DNA of 64,000 nt from Thalassotalea sp. ND16A (GTDB lineage Bacteria; Pseudomonadota; Gammaproteobacteria; Enterobacterales; Alteromonadaceae). The stretch spans positions 78,968 through 142,967 of the forward strand of contig NZ_JQDZ01000030.1 of the NCBI RefSeq assembly GCF_000764205.1. Direction: 5' to 3'. This document shows, one piece after another, positions 35,855 through 43,882 of the stretch. Within the stretch, counting starts at the first letter, position 1. The number at the start of each line of letters is the position of its first letter. The notes beneath the pieces are model-generated. The model saw only the letters and a program-made list of their open reading frames with translations, had not been told where the DNA came from and did not search any database. A program made the position numbers and the translations under genes.

Positions 35855-38800
35855 TATTGAATACCAGCTGTTGCTGGTTAGCCATTCGGTGGCATCTGCT
35901 CAGTTTATTGATAATTTTGGCACTGACAACATTAAGGTTGATTGTTATCAGCAGAGTATTGAACAACTTATCGAAACTAAAGACGATGCTAACTATCACT
36001 TAGTTTGTATTGATAGCGATTTAATACCGCCTGGTTTTACCAAACAGCAACTCTGTGGCTTACTCAATACGGGTGTAGTGTTTGTTCATTTTGGTCAGCA
36101 TCATGACTTAAACGCCAACGCTTTGCTATATGCACAATGTGATTATGATGAGATTAACTGGCCGACAACCAAAGCGCAGTTGCACAATAGCATGCAAATG
36201 GCTTTGTACAAGTTGCAAGTGCGGCGCCGGCAAACGAATCAGAATGATCTATTAACCAATACTGTATCCTGTATTGGTGATGTCCTTATTTATCTTGATC
36301 AGCAAGGCGACATCACCACCTTAAATGAAACTGCACAGCAGCTGTTTGCAGTTGATGAAGCCGAAGTTCGTGCTAAGCCCTGGTATACTGTACTGAAGAT
36401 CAGGCCCGATATGTCGAGTAAACAAACTCAGCAATTTATCGCTACGGCGATTAAGATCCAAACCGTAACCAAAATCCAACCTTTTGCCATACAAACCACA
36501 GACAATTCGAGTCAACTGGTCGACGGGATCATTGGCCCAATCAAATATCCTAATGGCAATAATGGTGTGGTACTCATTCTAAGACAGTTAAGCAGTTTGG
36601 ATAAAATTCCCAATGCCCTGGCATTAAACACCAATGCTAACGGTAAATCGGTTAAACAAAGCGCTGTTTCAGGGATCTTGTTATTATCTCCCGATTACTT
36701 TAATCAGATAAATCTTCGATACGGTCGAGAATTCGGCGATAAATTGCTTTATGCCATCGGTGAATTAATTCGACATTTTGTCAGACCAACCGATCTTTCC
36801 TCCCATTATGGCGGCACCATGTTTATGATCATGTTTGCTGAAAGTTCGGCTGAGCAGATCAAAAATATTGTGAATAAACTCCATATAAAACTATCAAATT
36901 ACGCTTTTTTTGATGAAAAGATAAAATTACCGTTTAGCTTTGGCGTATCGGTAAATAGCGAAGAATTGAGTTATTCTCCGGTTGAATTATTTTATTATGC
37001 TAATTTTTCGTTGTCACAAGCCAGAGATCTCGGCGGCGCACAGGTAAGACAATGGCAACAACTCAATACCATGTTGCAAATTGGTAATTTAGACCGGTTA
37101 AGTGGCAATGTTTCTAAAACCGGCAATAGCGATTATCAAAAAATGTTAATGCAATGGAGTATTTTAAATTACCTGGATGATATTGAGCAGCCACGGGCAT
37201 TTTATCAGGCGCTGTTAATGCAACTGATTAATGGTTTTGAGTTAGCTGCTGCCGGCCTTTATAAAATTGAAAGCGACAACATAACATTGCTGCAGGCGAT
37301 CGATCATAATGAACATAATATCTTAGCCAAAGATATTATCTTCAGCCAAAATCAAAGGCATTTTATCAGCCAACTATCTCTGCCAAAAACACAGCAAGGG
37401 CAAGAAAATCAAATATTCACGACAGTGTTAAAGGCGAGTGGCATCGAACTTATATTGCCGGTTAATACAAACTTAACAAGCCAGTATTTTTTATGGCTAA
37501 ACACCGAACATGATGATTCTATCCAGGTAAGAGACAACCATACGTTATACAACATTGCCGATTATGTTGGCGTCAAAATTGAACAGTTTGCCATTCATAA
37601 GTTACCACCAGCATTGGCTAATAATCAGCTTGATTTTTGGTATCGCTCTTTCGAAATGGAACAATTAATGGCTGAGGTTGCCATGGTGGCACCTACCAAT
37701 GCGACTGTGCTTATTACCGGTGAATCTGGGACTGGCAAAGAGATGTTAGCGAAAAGCATTCATCTGGCAAGCCAGAGAAAAGATAAACCTTTCGTTATTT
37801 TTGACTGTGCGGCCGTGGTTGAGAGCTTAATTGAAAGTGAGTTATTTGGCCATAAAAAAGGCGCATTTACCGGAGCGGATAAAAACGTCAATGGTTGTGT
37901 GCAACAAGCCGATGGCGGCACGCTATTTCTTGATGAAATTGGTGAATTACCCATAGAAATGCAAGTTAAACTACTGCGCTTCGTGCAAGAAAAACAGTAT
38001 TCGCCTGTCGGCAGTGGCAAATATAAAAAAGTAGATGTCAGACTCATCGCCGCCACCAATGTTGATTTACAACAGCAGATCAAAATTGGTAAGTTTAGAG
38101 AAGATCTTTATTTTCGACTCAATGTATTTAGCTTGAAAAATATTCCATTAAGGCAACGAAAAAGCGATATATTATTGATTGCTCTATCTTATTTAAAGGT
38201 ATTTGCGAAAGAATATAATAAAGTTATCAATGACTTTAGCAATCAGGCAAAACTGGCGTTAGTCGATTATCAGTGGCCGGGAAATATTCGTGAACTAAAA
38301 AACCTGGTACATCGAGCGGTAATTGTAGGTAATGAAGAGTTGCTGCAATGTAAACATTTAGCCTTATACCCGAGCACTGCTGAACAAGCAGACCAATCGC
38401 TTATTAAGCCAGAGACATCGCTGGCGGTTACAACTAACAATGACCATGTCGTCAATAAAGCAGATGTTAGGGCGATGTATCAACCGGCCATTTTGAACTC
38501 TGAAAATATTATCAATGCTCAGCAAGAGCACATTAATGTGCCCGCAACCGAGCACACCTTACCGTTAGCCAATCGGCTGATATCAGCTTGCATTGCAACA
38601 GATAACCATCGTCACTCATTGGCGATATCCCCCTGGGTCGAATTTTTGTTGTATCAACATTGCCTTGAAAATAACCAGCAAGTGGCGATACAGGCGGCCA
38701 ATCAGCTAAATATTGCGGAAAGTACGTTTCGTCGGCGCTGGAAAAAATTGCAATCAGTGACTGCGCCACAAAATTTAACGGTGGTAGAATTAGCCGAGCG

Positions 38801-38987
38801 CTTTGCAAAACAGGTTATCAACATTGATAACGAACAATCTAAAATACAAATGATGCAAACGATTTTGGCCAATGCCTGTAATGCACAACGGTTGGCGGTT
38901 AAACTCTCGAGCAGCTTACTCGATGTTTCAGCGCCCACTCTAAGAAGGTTGTTATCATCAGCTGAACTTACCAAGGAGAAAAATTGA
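35847..38987 (+). CDS. Sigma-54 activator with receiver-like, PAS and degenerate GGDEF domains
   Basis: 1046 residues. Residues 1-120 look like a receiver fold (LLLVSHSVASAQ, HLVCIDSDLIPP). A PAS-like domain follows near 130-240 (IGDVLIYLDQQGDITTLNE). A GGDEF-fold domain lies near 275-400, where the signature reads YGGTMF instead of GGDEF, so it should not make c-di-GMP. A GAF-like stretch precedes the AAA+ domain, which has Walker A GESGTGKE (about 625), the sigma-54 contact loop GAFTGA at 672-677 and LFLDEIGELP. The C-terminus carries a Fis-like helix-turn-helix (IAESTFRRRWKKLQ) and a second short one (SAPTLRRLLSS). Overlap with the upstream gene implies co-translation. It could activate the protease promoter; this is inferred. 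Confidence 0.88.
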   Translation: MSNIEYQLLLVSHSVASAQFIDNFGTDNIKVDCYQQSIEQLIETKDDANYHLVCIDSDLIPPGFTKQQLCGLLNTGVVFVHFGQHHDLNANALLYAQCDYDEINWPTTKAQLHNSMQMALYKLQVRRRQTNQNDLLTNTVSCIGDVLIYLDQQGDITTLNETAQQLFAVDEAEVRAKPWYTVLKIRPDMSSKQTQQFIATAIKIQTVTKIQPFAIQTTDNSSQLVDGIIGPIKYPNGNNGVVLILRQLSSLDKIPNALALNTNANGKSVKQSAVSGILLLSPDYFNQINLRYGREFGDKLLYAIGELIRHFVRPTDLSSHYGGTMFMIMFAESSAEQIKNIVNKLHIKLSNYAFFDEKIKLPFSFGVSVNSEELSYSPVELFYYANFSLSQARDLGGAQVRQWQQLNTMLQIGNLDRLSGNVSKTGNSDYQKMLMQWSILNYLDDIEQPRAFYQALLMQLINGFELAAAGLYKIESDNITLLQAIDHNEHNILAKDIIFSQNQRHFISQLSLPKTQQGQENQIFTTVLKASGIELILPVNTNLTSQYFLWLNTEHDDSIQVRDNHTLYNIADYVGVKIEQFAIHKLPPALANNQLDFWYRSFEMEQLMAEVAMVAPTNATVLITGESGTGKEMLAKSIHLASQRKDKPFVIFDCAAVVESLIESELFGHKKGAFTGADKNVNGCVQQADGGTLFLDEIGELPIEMQVKLLRFVQEKQYSPVGSGKYKKVDVRLIAATNVDLQQQIKIGKFREDLYFRLNVFSLKNIPLRQRKSDILLIALSYLKVFAKEYNKVINDFSNQAKLALVDYQWPGNIRELKNLVHRAVIVGNEELLQCKHLALYPSTAEQADQSLIKPETSLAVTTNNDHVVNKADVRAMYQPAILNSENIINAQQEHINVPATEHTLPLANRLISACIATDNHRHSLAISPWVEFLLYQHCLENNQQVAIQAANQLNIAESTFRRRWKKLQSVTAPQNLTVVELAERFAKQVINIDNEQSKIQMMQTILANACNAQRLAVKLSSSLLDVSAPTLRRLLSSAELTKEKN

Positions 38988-39029
38988 GCAGATATTAATT
39001 AGACCCGGTTGATCAACATTTGCTCATGG

Positions 39030-39707
39030 TTAACGGTTAACATAGTGCTGACAATTTTTTAATAAAGAGAGAAAACTCGTCAATTCTCGATCGAAACTAT
39101 CTTCGGGCAGAAATAAGTGATAACCATAGGCGAGAGCCAATACTTCAGTACGATGTAACCAGGCGGCAACCGGGCCTTTTATTGTTTTACCCTGAAGTTG
39201 ATAAGGAGAAAAATTTAGTATCGCCTGAGCCTTGCTGATCTGCTCATACTTAACCGCCAGGCTAATTAATTCTTGCTGTTCATGCAGCAACTTATTGGCA
39301 AGCCTGGGGGAAATATGATTGGCAATATTATCCAATTTATTGAGCTTAATGCCAATATATGGCAAGCTGAAAACGGCGAAGCCATTATTTGCCCTAACTT
39401 CCCCGAAGCTAATTATATCTTGCCAGTTAACTTGCCAGCTGCCAAATCTATGGTTAAACCTTATCGCCACTTTGCTGATGTTATAACTGATATCAGGTTC
39501 ACTATATTTGCCTAAGCCTAGCAAAAGTACAATGAAACAACTGAACATAAGCAGCATAAGTTGTAATTTAAATTCATGCCAAAACAAATGATTAAGGACA
39601 AATGAGGACAGTAACAGGATAACTCCCAGCATTATCAAAAACAGGTGATTACGTTTAGATTTAGGTTTGATTTGAAGGCTTTTGTCTAAGCTTTTATCTA
39701 TGTTCAC
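39030..39707 (-). CDS. DUF2982-like inner-membrane protein
   Basis: 225 residues. Two adjacent membrane helices lie near residues 20-38 and 46-66 (LFLIMLGVILLLSSFVLNHL and LQLMLLMFSCFIVLLLGL), followed by a cytoplasmic PH-like domain (FGSWQVNWQDIISFGEVR) and a conserved ANHISPRLANKLLHEQ. This matches my memory of the DUF2982 family of Shewanella and Vibrio; no function is known. It is transcribed against the flanking genes and starts at ATG 39707, close to the DUF4870-like gene on the other strand. Confidence 0.62.
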   Translation of the reverse strand: MNIDKSLDKSLQIKPKSKRNHLFLIMLGVILLLSSFVLNHLFWHEFKLQLMLLMFSCFIVLLLGLGKYSEPDISYNISKVAIRFNHRFGSWQVNWQDIISFGEVRANNGFAVFSLPYIGIKLNKLDNIANHISPRLANKLLHEQQELISLAVKYEQISKAQAILNFSPYQLQGKTIKGPVAAWLHRTEVLALAYGYHLFLPEDSFDRELTSFLSLLKNCQHYVNR

Positions 39708-39769
39708 TTGAATTTTTTTGAAAAAGTTTCCATAGTTAATGTATCAATAAGTAAAGCTTAAGAGTTGTA

Positions 39770-40102
39770 ATGACGCAATATCACGTTGATGACAAAGCCT
39801 TTAAGGCGGATGGTAAAACCATTGCCATCATTAGTTACCTTACCATAATCGGTTGGGTGGTTGCCTTGGTTTTGCATGGTAATAACCCGACCAATTTGGC
39901 GGCTTTTCATTTGCGTCAATCTTTGGGTCTGTTTCTTACTTGGGTGGTGCTTAGTTTTATCCCGATAATTGGCTGGATATTTGCCTTGCCGGTACTTATT
40001 TTATGGGGCATCGGGCTGTACCATGCTTTTCATGAAAATATCACCCCGGTCGCTGTTATTGGTGAATTTTTCCAACGCAGCTTTAATACCCTGATCGAAT
40101 AA
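39770..40102 (+). CDS. Small DUF4870/Tic20-like membrane protein
   Basis: 110 residues with three hydrophobic helices (IAIISYLTIIGWVVALVL, LGLFLTWVVLSFIPIIGWIF, LPVLILWGIGLYHAF). FHLRQSLGLFLTW is the typical H-x-RQ motif of DUF4870/Tic20-like proteins. The short soluble N-terminus contains DDKAFKADGKTIA. An inner-membrane location is clear; the role is unknown. Confidence 0.65.
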   Translation: MTQYHVDDKAFKADGKTIAIISYLTIIGWVVALVLHGNNPTNLAAFHLRQSLGLFLTWVVLSFIPIIGWIFALPVLILWGIGLYHAFHENITPVAVIGEFFQRSFNTLIE

Positions 40103-40221
40103 TCATCAACTATCGCTCTTGCCCAGTGAATGTTTAGATCATCTTTAAATTCATCTAGTTAATGCCGCCACTTTATGATTAAATCAAGTTATTGAAATCA
40201 TAATACTGGATCGGATCGTCC

Positions 40222-43200
40222 TTGATTTACATATATCCTGCCAACCGAATGGAAGACTTGCTGACTCTGTTCGATAAAGTGCAACAAACCTCGCATCTAC
40301 CCGTACTCGCCCAAGAAGTGGTACTGGTGCAAAATCCCGGGATGCAACATTGGTTGAACATGCAGCAAGCCAACATATCCGGGATCAGCATGAATGCCTC
40401 GTTTGTGTTACCGGCACAATTTTTATGGCAACAATTAAGACTTCTATCTGGCGATCAAGTACCAGAACAGTCGCCTTACTCGCGAGAAGTTTTGGCCTGG
40501 CGAATTGACAAGTTATTGCAAAGTGAGCAAGTCATCAGCAATATCGATTGCCAGCAAGCGACAACCTATTGGCAGACGGCTACCGCTGAAGAGCCATTAA
40601 AACGTTATCAGTTAGCGGTGCAAGTGGCCGATTTATACGAACAATATTTGATTTATCGACCTAACTGGATAGATGCCTGGGCTCAGGGCAAGCAAGTCGA
40701 TGATATTAACGAGACAAATCCGCCGCATCAACCCTGGCAAGCCTACCTTTGGTCGCTATTAAGCCAGCAGAGCCCTTATAACCCAAAAACCTTGATAGCG
40801 AATGCCAAACAAAACCTGGCTCAATATCAGCATTTATTACCCGCTCGTATCTCAATCTTTGGCATTAATGCGTTAGCGCCAATGTGGATTGATTTTTTAA
40901 CCAGTTTATCCACGGTTATCGATGTACATTTCTATCATTTAAACCCTTGTTATGAATATTGGGGTGACATTAAAACCGATAAAGCGAAAGCCAAACAGAG
41001 CTATTTATCGCAGATAGAAAAGTGGCCTGAGGATGCCATTTGTGATGACAGCTCTAATCCGTTGTTAGCAAACCTGGGACAACAAGGGCGAGAGTTTTTA
41101 ACCTTGCTGCACCAGGCGCCGAATATTGAAATACCGTTATTCGATCAATTAATTGCGGATGACAGTGATGCCGAAATCGATGACGATGGCAATTCTGGTA
41201 ACTCGAAAGATACAGCCAATGTGCTCACTCATATCCAAAAAGACATTTTAACGTTAACCGATAAACGGCAAATGCCGGTCAATAAAATCGATAGCAGTAT
41301 TACCATAACATCAGCCCACAGCGCTTTACGGGAAGTTCAGGGGTTGCACGATTATTTATTGCATAAATTTAATGATGATCCCAGTCTTACGCCGAAAGAT
41401 GTATTAGTGATGTGCCCGCAAATAGAACAATACGCACCCTATATTGATTCGGTATTTGTTCGCGGCTGGGAGGATATCACAGAGGCCATTCCGCCATTGC
41501 CTTGTTCGATAGCTGACAGAGTAAGTAAAGATTCGGAACCTTTGGTTGCCGCCTTTAGTGAACTGTTACAGATGCCAGACAGCCGCTTTGGCGTAAGCCA
41601 AATACTGTCTTATTTACGATTATTGCCATTACAGCTGCGTTTTGGTTTAAATGAAAGTGACATCGAGTTGATCAGTGACTGGTTAGATAAAGCCAATATC
41701 CATTGGGGTTTAAATGCTCAGCATAAAGATCAAATGCTGGGTAATGAGGACAATAATAAACAATTTACCTGGCAATTGGGATTAAGCCGATTAATTCGTG
41801 GTTTTGCCTTTGGCGATGAACAGCAGTTATATCAGCAAGATCTGGTGTTGCCCTGGGTCGAGGGTAGCAATGGCATCATTCTTGGTAAATTAATGTTGCT
41901 ACTGGAACAGTTACAGCGGATGAGTGTTGAGATGGGCAGTGCGAAAAGCGCACAACAATGGCAAGCATGTCTGGTAAATTTCATCGAAAAATTGTTTGTG
42001 GATAGTGATAATGACAATGGCTTGTCCATCATTGGCCAGGCAATTGAGTCTTTTGCCTTATATTGCCAACAAGCTAAGTATGATGGCGACATTGAATTGT
42101 CGGTGGTACGTGAATATTTAAACCAGCATTTTAGCCAGCCAGATCCTGGACGACAATTTATGATCGGGCAAATAACCTTTTGCTCTATGTTGCCGATGCG
42201 CTCTATACCGTTTAAAGTCATCGCCGTATTAGGGTTAAATGATGGCGAATTTCCTCGACAAAAACAGCCGTTAGGTTTTGATTTAATGGCGATGAGCCAA
42301 GCGATAGCTGGAGACAGATCAAGGCGAGGTGATGATCGCTACCTGTTTCTGGAAGCGTTGATCTCGGCAAGAGACAACCTGTATTTAAGTTATCAGGGCA
42401 AAGACATAAAAAATAACAATGAGCGGCAGCCTTCCATTGTCTTAAGAGAATTCATTAATTACCTTGAACATGGTTATGGCTGGACATTCAATGATGAAGA
42501 GTTTGCTAGCAACAATCAATTAAGACAATTACCGTTACAGGTATTTTCTTTAGATAATTATCGCTTCGATAATCGCTATCAAAGCTTTGATCAAAAATGG
42601 TTGGCGTTGGCAAAAACCAATGCTGACAACCTAGTCAGCCATGACGTTAGCGCACAAACGCAGCAGCTTGAAGCAATTGCCGAGCCGCAGAGTAATATTG
42701 AATTAACGCAAGTGATCAGGTTTTTACAAAACCCGGCGAAAGTGTTTGCTGAGCAACGATTAAAGTTATTTTTTAAAGGACCGCAACAGCAACTGCAAGA
42801 TGCTGAGCCATTTAGCGTCGACCATTTAAGCAAATATCTATTGCAAGATGAATTTTTAACCGTTGCGCTGGACCAAACTAACACAGTTACAGAGCAGGGC
42901 AGCCAGAGCTTAAAGCAGCAAGCTTTGCTGTCAGGAAATTTCCCTGACAATGCAAACACCGAAGCCGTGATCGGTGACTGGCAAGCAACTATGGCCAATT
43001 TCTCTATGGCGATAACGCAACAAATCGCCGCTTTAGTTGGTAAATCACAAGCAGAAAAGGTAAATGTAAACATTCCACTTGTCATTTATGCCAATACCGA
43101 CGAGCAGCATTTTAGCCTGAGTCAAACATTGACCCTTGAGCGCAGTGAAAATCACTGTTATCAGTTTTCCTACCGGCCAGCTCGGGTAAAAGCGAAAGAC

Positions 43201-43665
43201 ATCATCGCTTTGTATCTACGGCATTTATTGGTCAACAGTGCTGCCAGCAGCGAGCAAGTCATCAGTATCGGTTATTTTCTCGATGAAAAAAAACAGGCGT
43301 TGCAAGTGGTGAAATTTGATCCCGTTATTAATGCAAAACAACGCTTAAGCGACATTCTCAGCTTTTACCAGCTAGGTCTTTGCCAACCCTTGTTATTAAA
43401 CGGTGATATCGCTATGACTATGTTTTGGCAAAAAGGCAAGTTTACCGACAAGGCTATGCGTCAAAGACAATTTTTAAAACTGTGGCAGGGTGATAACTAT
43501 TCTACAGGCTTAGGTGAAGATCCCTATATACAATATTTTTGGCCGCAGTGTCCCGATATTACTGAGCATGCGGCCTATTTGTCCACTGTCTATAAAGACA
43601 TGTTTGCCCAATTAATGGTGACCGATCATGAGTTTTCCGACAGTGTCAGAGGCGAGCATGGCTAA
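40222..43665 (+). CDS. recC: Exodeoxyribonuclease V, gamma subunit
   Basis: RecC of the RecBCD helicase-nuclease, which processes double-strand ends and recognises Chi. 1147 residues. The N-terminus IYIYPANRMEDLLTLF aligns with the start of E. coli RecC, which supports the unusual TTG start at 40222; the first in-frame ATG would cut eight conserved residues. Family blocks include VLVQNPGMQHWLNMQ, FGINALAPMW, DVLVMCPQIE and VLGLNDGEFPRQKQPLGFDL. The helicase motifs are degenerate, as expected for RecC. The end lies within the first copy of the 121-bp duplication and overlaps the mini-ORF by 8 nt. Confidence 0.93.
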   Translation: MIYIYPANRMEDLLTLFDKVQQTSHLPVLAQEVVLVQNPGMQHWLNMQQANISGISMNASFVLPAQFLWQQLRLLSGDQVPEQSPYSREVLAWRIDKLLQSEQVISNIDCQQATTYWQTATAEEPLKRYQLAVQVADLYEQYLIYRPNWIDAWAQGKQVDDINETNPPHQPWQAYLWSLLSQQSPYNPKTLIANAKQNLAQYQHLLPARISIFGINALAPMWIDFLTSLSTVIDVHFYHLNPCYEYWGDIKTDKAKAKQSYLSQIEKWPEDAICDDSSNPLLANLGQQGREFLTLLHQAPNIEIPLFDQLIADDSDAEIDDDGNSGNSKDTANVLTHIQKDILTLTDKRQMPVNKIDSSITITSAHSALREVQGLHDYLLHKFNDDPSLTPKDVLVMCPQIEQYAPYIDSVFVRGWEDITEAIPPLPCSIADRVSKDSEPLVAAFSELLQMPDSRFGVSQILSYLRLLPLQLRFGLNESDIELISDWLDKANIHWGLNAQHKDQMLGNEDNNKQFTWQLGLSRLIRGFAFGDEQQLYQQDLVLPWVEGSNGIILGKLMLLLEQLQRMSVEMGSAKSAQQWQACLVNFIEKLFVDSDNDNGLSIIGQAIESFALYCQQAKYDGDIELSVVREYLNQHFSQPDPGRQFMIGQITFCSMLPMRSIPFKVIAVLGLNDGEFPRQKQPLGFDLMAMSQAIAGDRSRRGDDRYLFLEALISARDNLYLSYQGKDIKNNNERQPSIVLREFINYLEHGYGWTFNDEEFASNNQLRQLPLQVFSLDNYRFDNRYQSFDQKWLALAKTNADNLVSHDVSAQTQQLEAIAEPQSNIELTQVIRFLQNPAKVFAEQRLKLFFKGPQQQLQDAEPFSVDHLSKYLLQDEFLTVALDQTNTVTEQGSQSLKQQALLSGNFPDNANTEAVIGDWQATMANFSMAITQQIAALVGKSQAEKVNVNIPLVIYANTDEQHFSLSQTLTLERSENHCYQFSYRPARVKAKDIIALYLRHLLVNSAASSEQVISIGYFLDEKKQALQVVKFDPVINAKQRLSDILSFYQLGLCQPLLLNGDIAMTMFWQKGKFTDKAMRQRQFLKLWQGDNYSTGLGEDPYIQYFWPQCPDITEHAAYLSTVYKDMFAQLMVTDHEFSDSVRGEHG

Positions 43666-43882
43666 CCACAATAATTCAGCTAATACCGCTAATACCGCTA
43701 AAGCGGCGATGCCATTATTGGCCGAGACCATTCCTTTACGAGGGCGTCATCTTATTGAAGCCAGTGTCGGAGGCGAGCATGGCTAACAACAATAATTCAG
43801 CTAATACCGCTAATACCGCTAAAGCGGCGATGCCATTACTGGCCGAGACTATTCCTTTGCGTGGGCGTCATCTTATTGAAGC
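43641..43882 (+). repeat. 121-bp tandem duplication at the recC/recB junction
   Basis: Copy 1 (43641-43761) and copy 2 (43762-43882) differ at six positions. Each contains the recC tail sequence, a GAGG ribosome site, an ATG and the first 34 recB codons. A CAGTG motif stands at the start of each copy and just after copy 2, consistent with slippage between short direct repeats. Because 121 is not a multiple of 3, copy 1 cannot read through into recB. Confidence 0.95.
43658..43786 (+). CDS. 42-residue mini-ORF, truncated copy of the RecB N-terminus
   Basis: ATG 43658 begins MANHNNSANTANTAKAAMPL and continues as RecB to HLIEAS, then reads VGGEHG and stops at 43784-43786. It overlaps the recC stop by 8 nt and its own stop overlaps the real recB ATG by 8 nt, so ribosomes could pass along recC, mini-ORF and recB by coupling. 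Against the second copy it has one amino-acid change (His4 for Asn4) and four silent ones. It lacks the Walker A motif, so it can have no helicase activity. It may act as a coupling leader or be a harmless scar. Confidence 0.6.
   Translation: MANHNNSANTANTAKAAMPLLAETIPLRGRHLIEASVGGEHG

Noticed and set aside
43755..43778. Upstream in-frame start that adds eight residues to RecB
   Set aside because: These codons lie in the duplicated recC tail sequence, whereas ATG 43779 has a GGAGG site at correct spacing and the family N-terminus.
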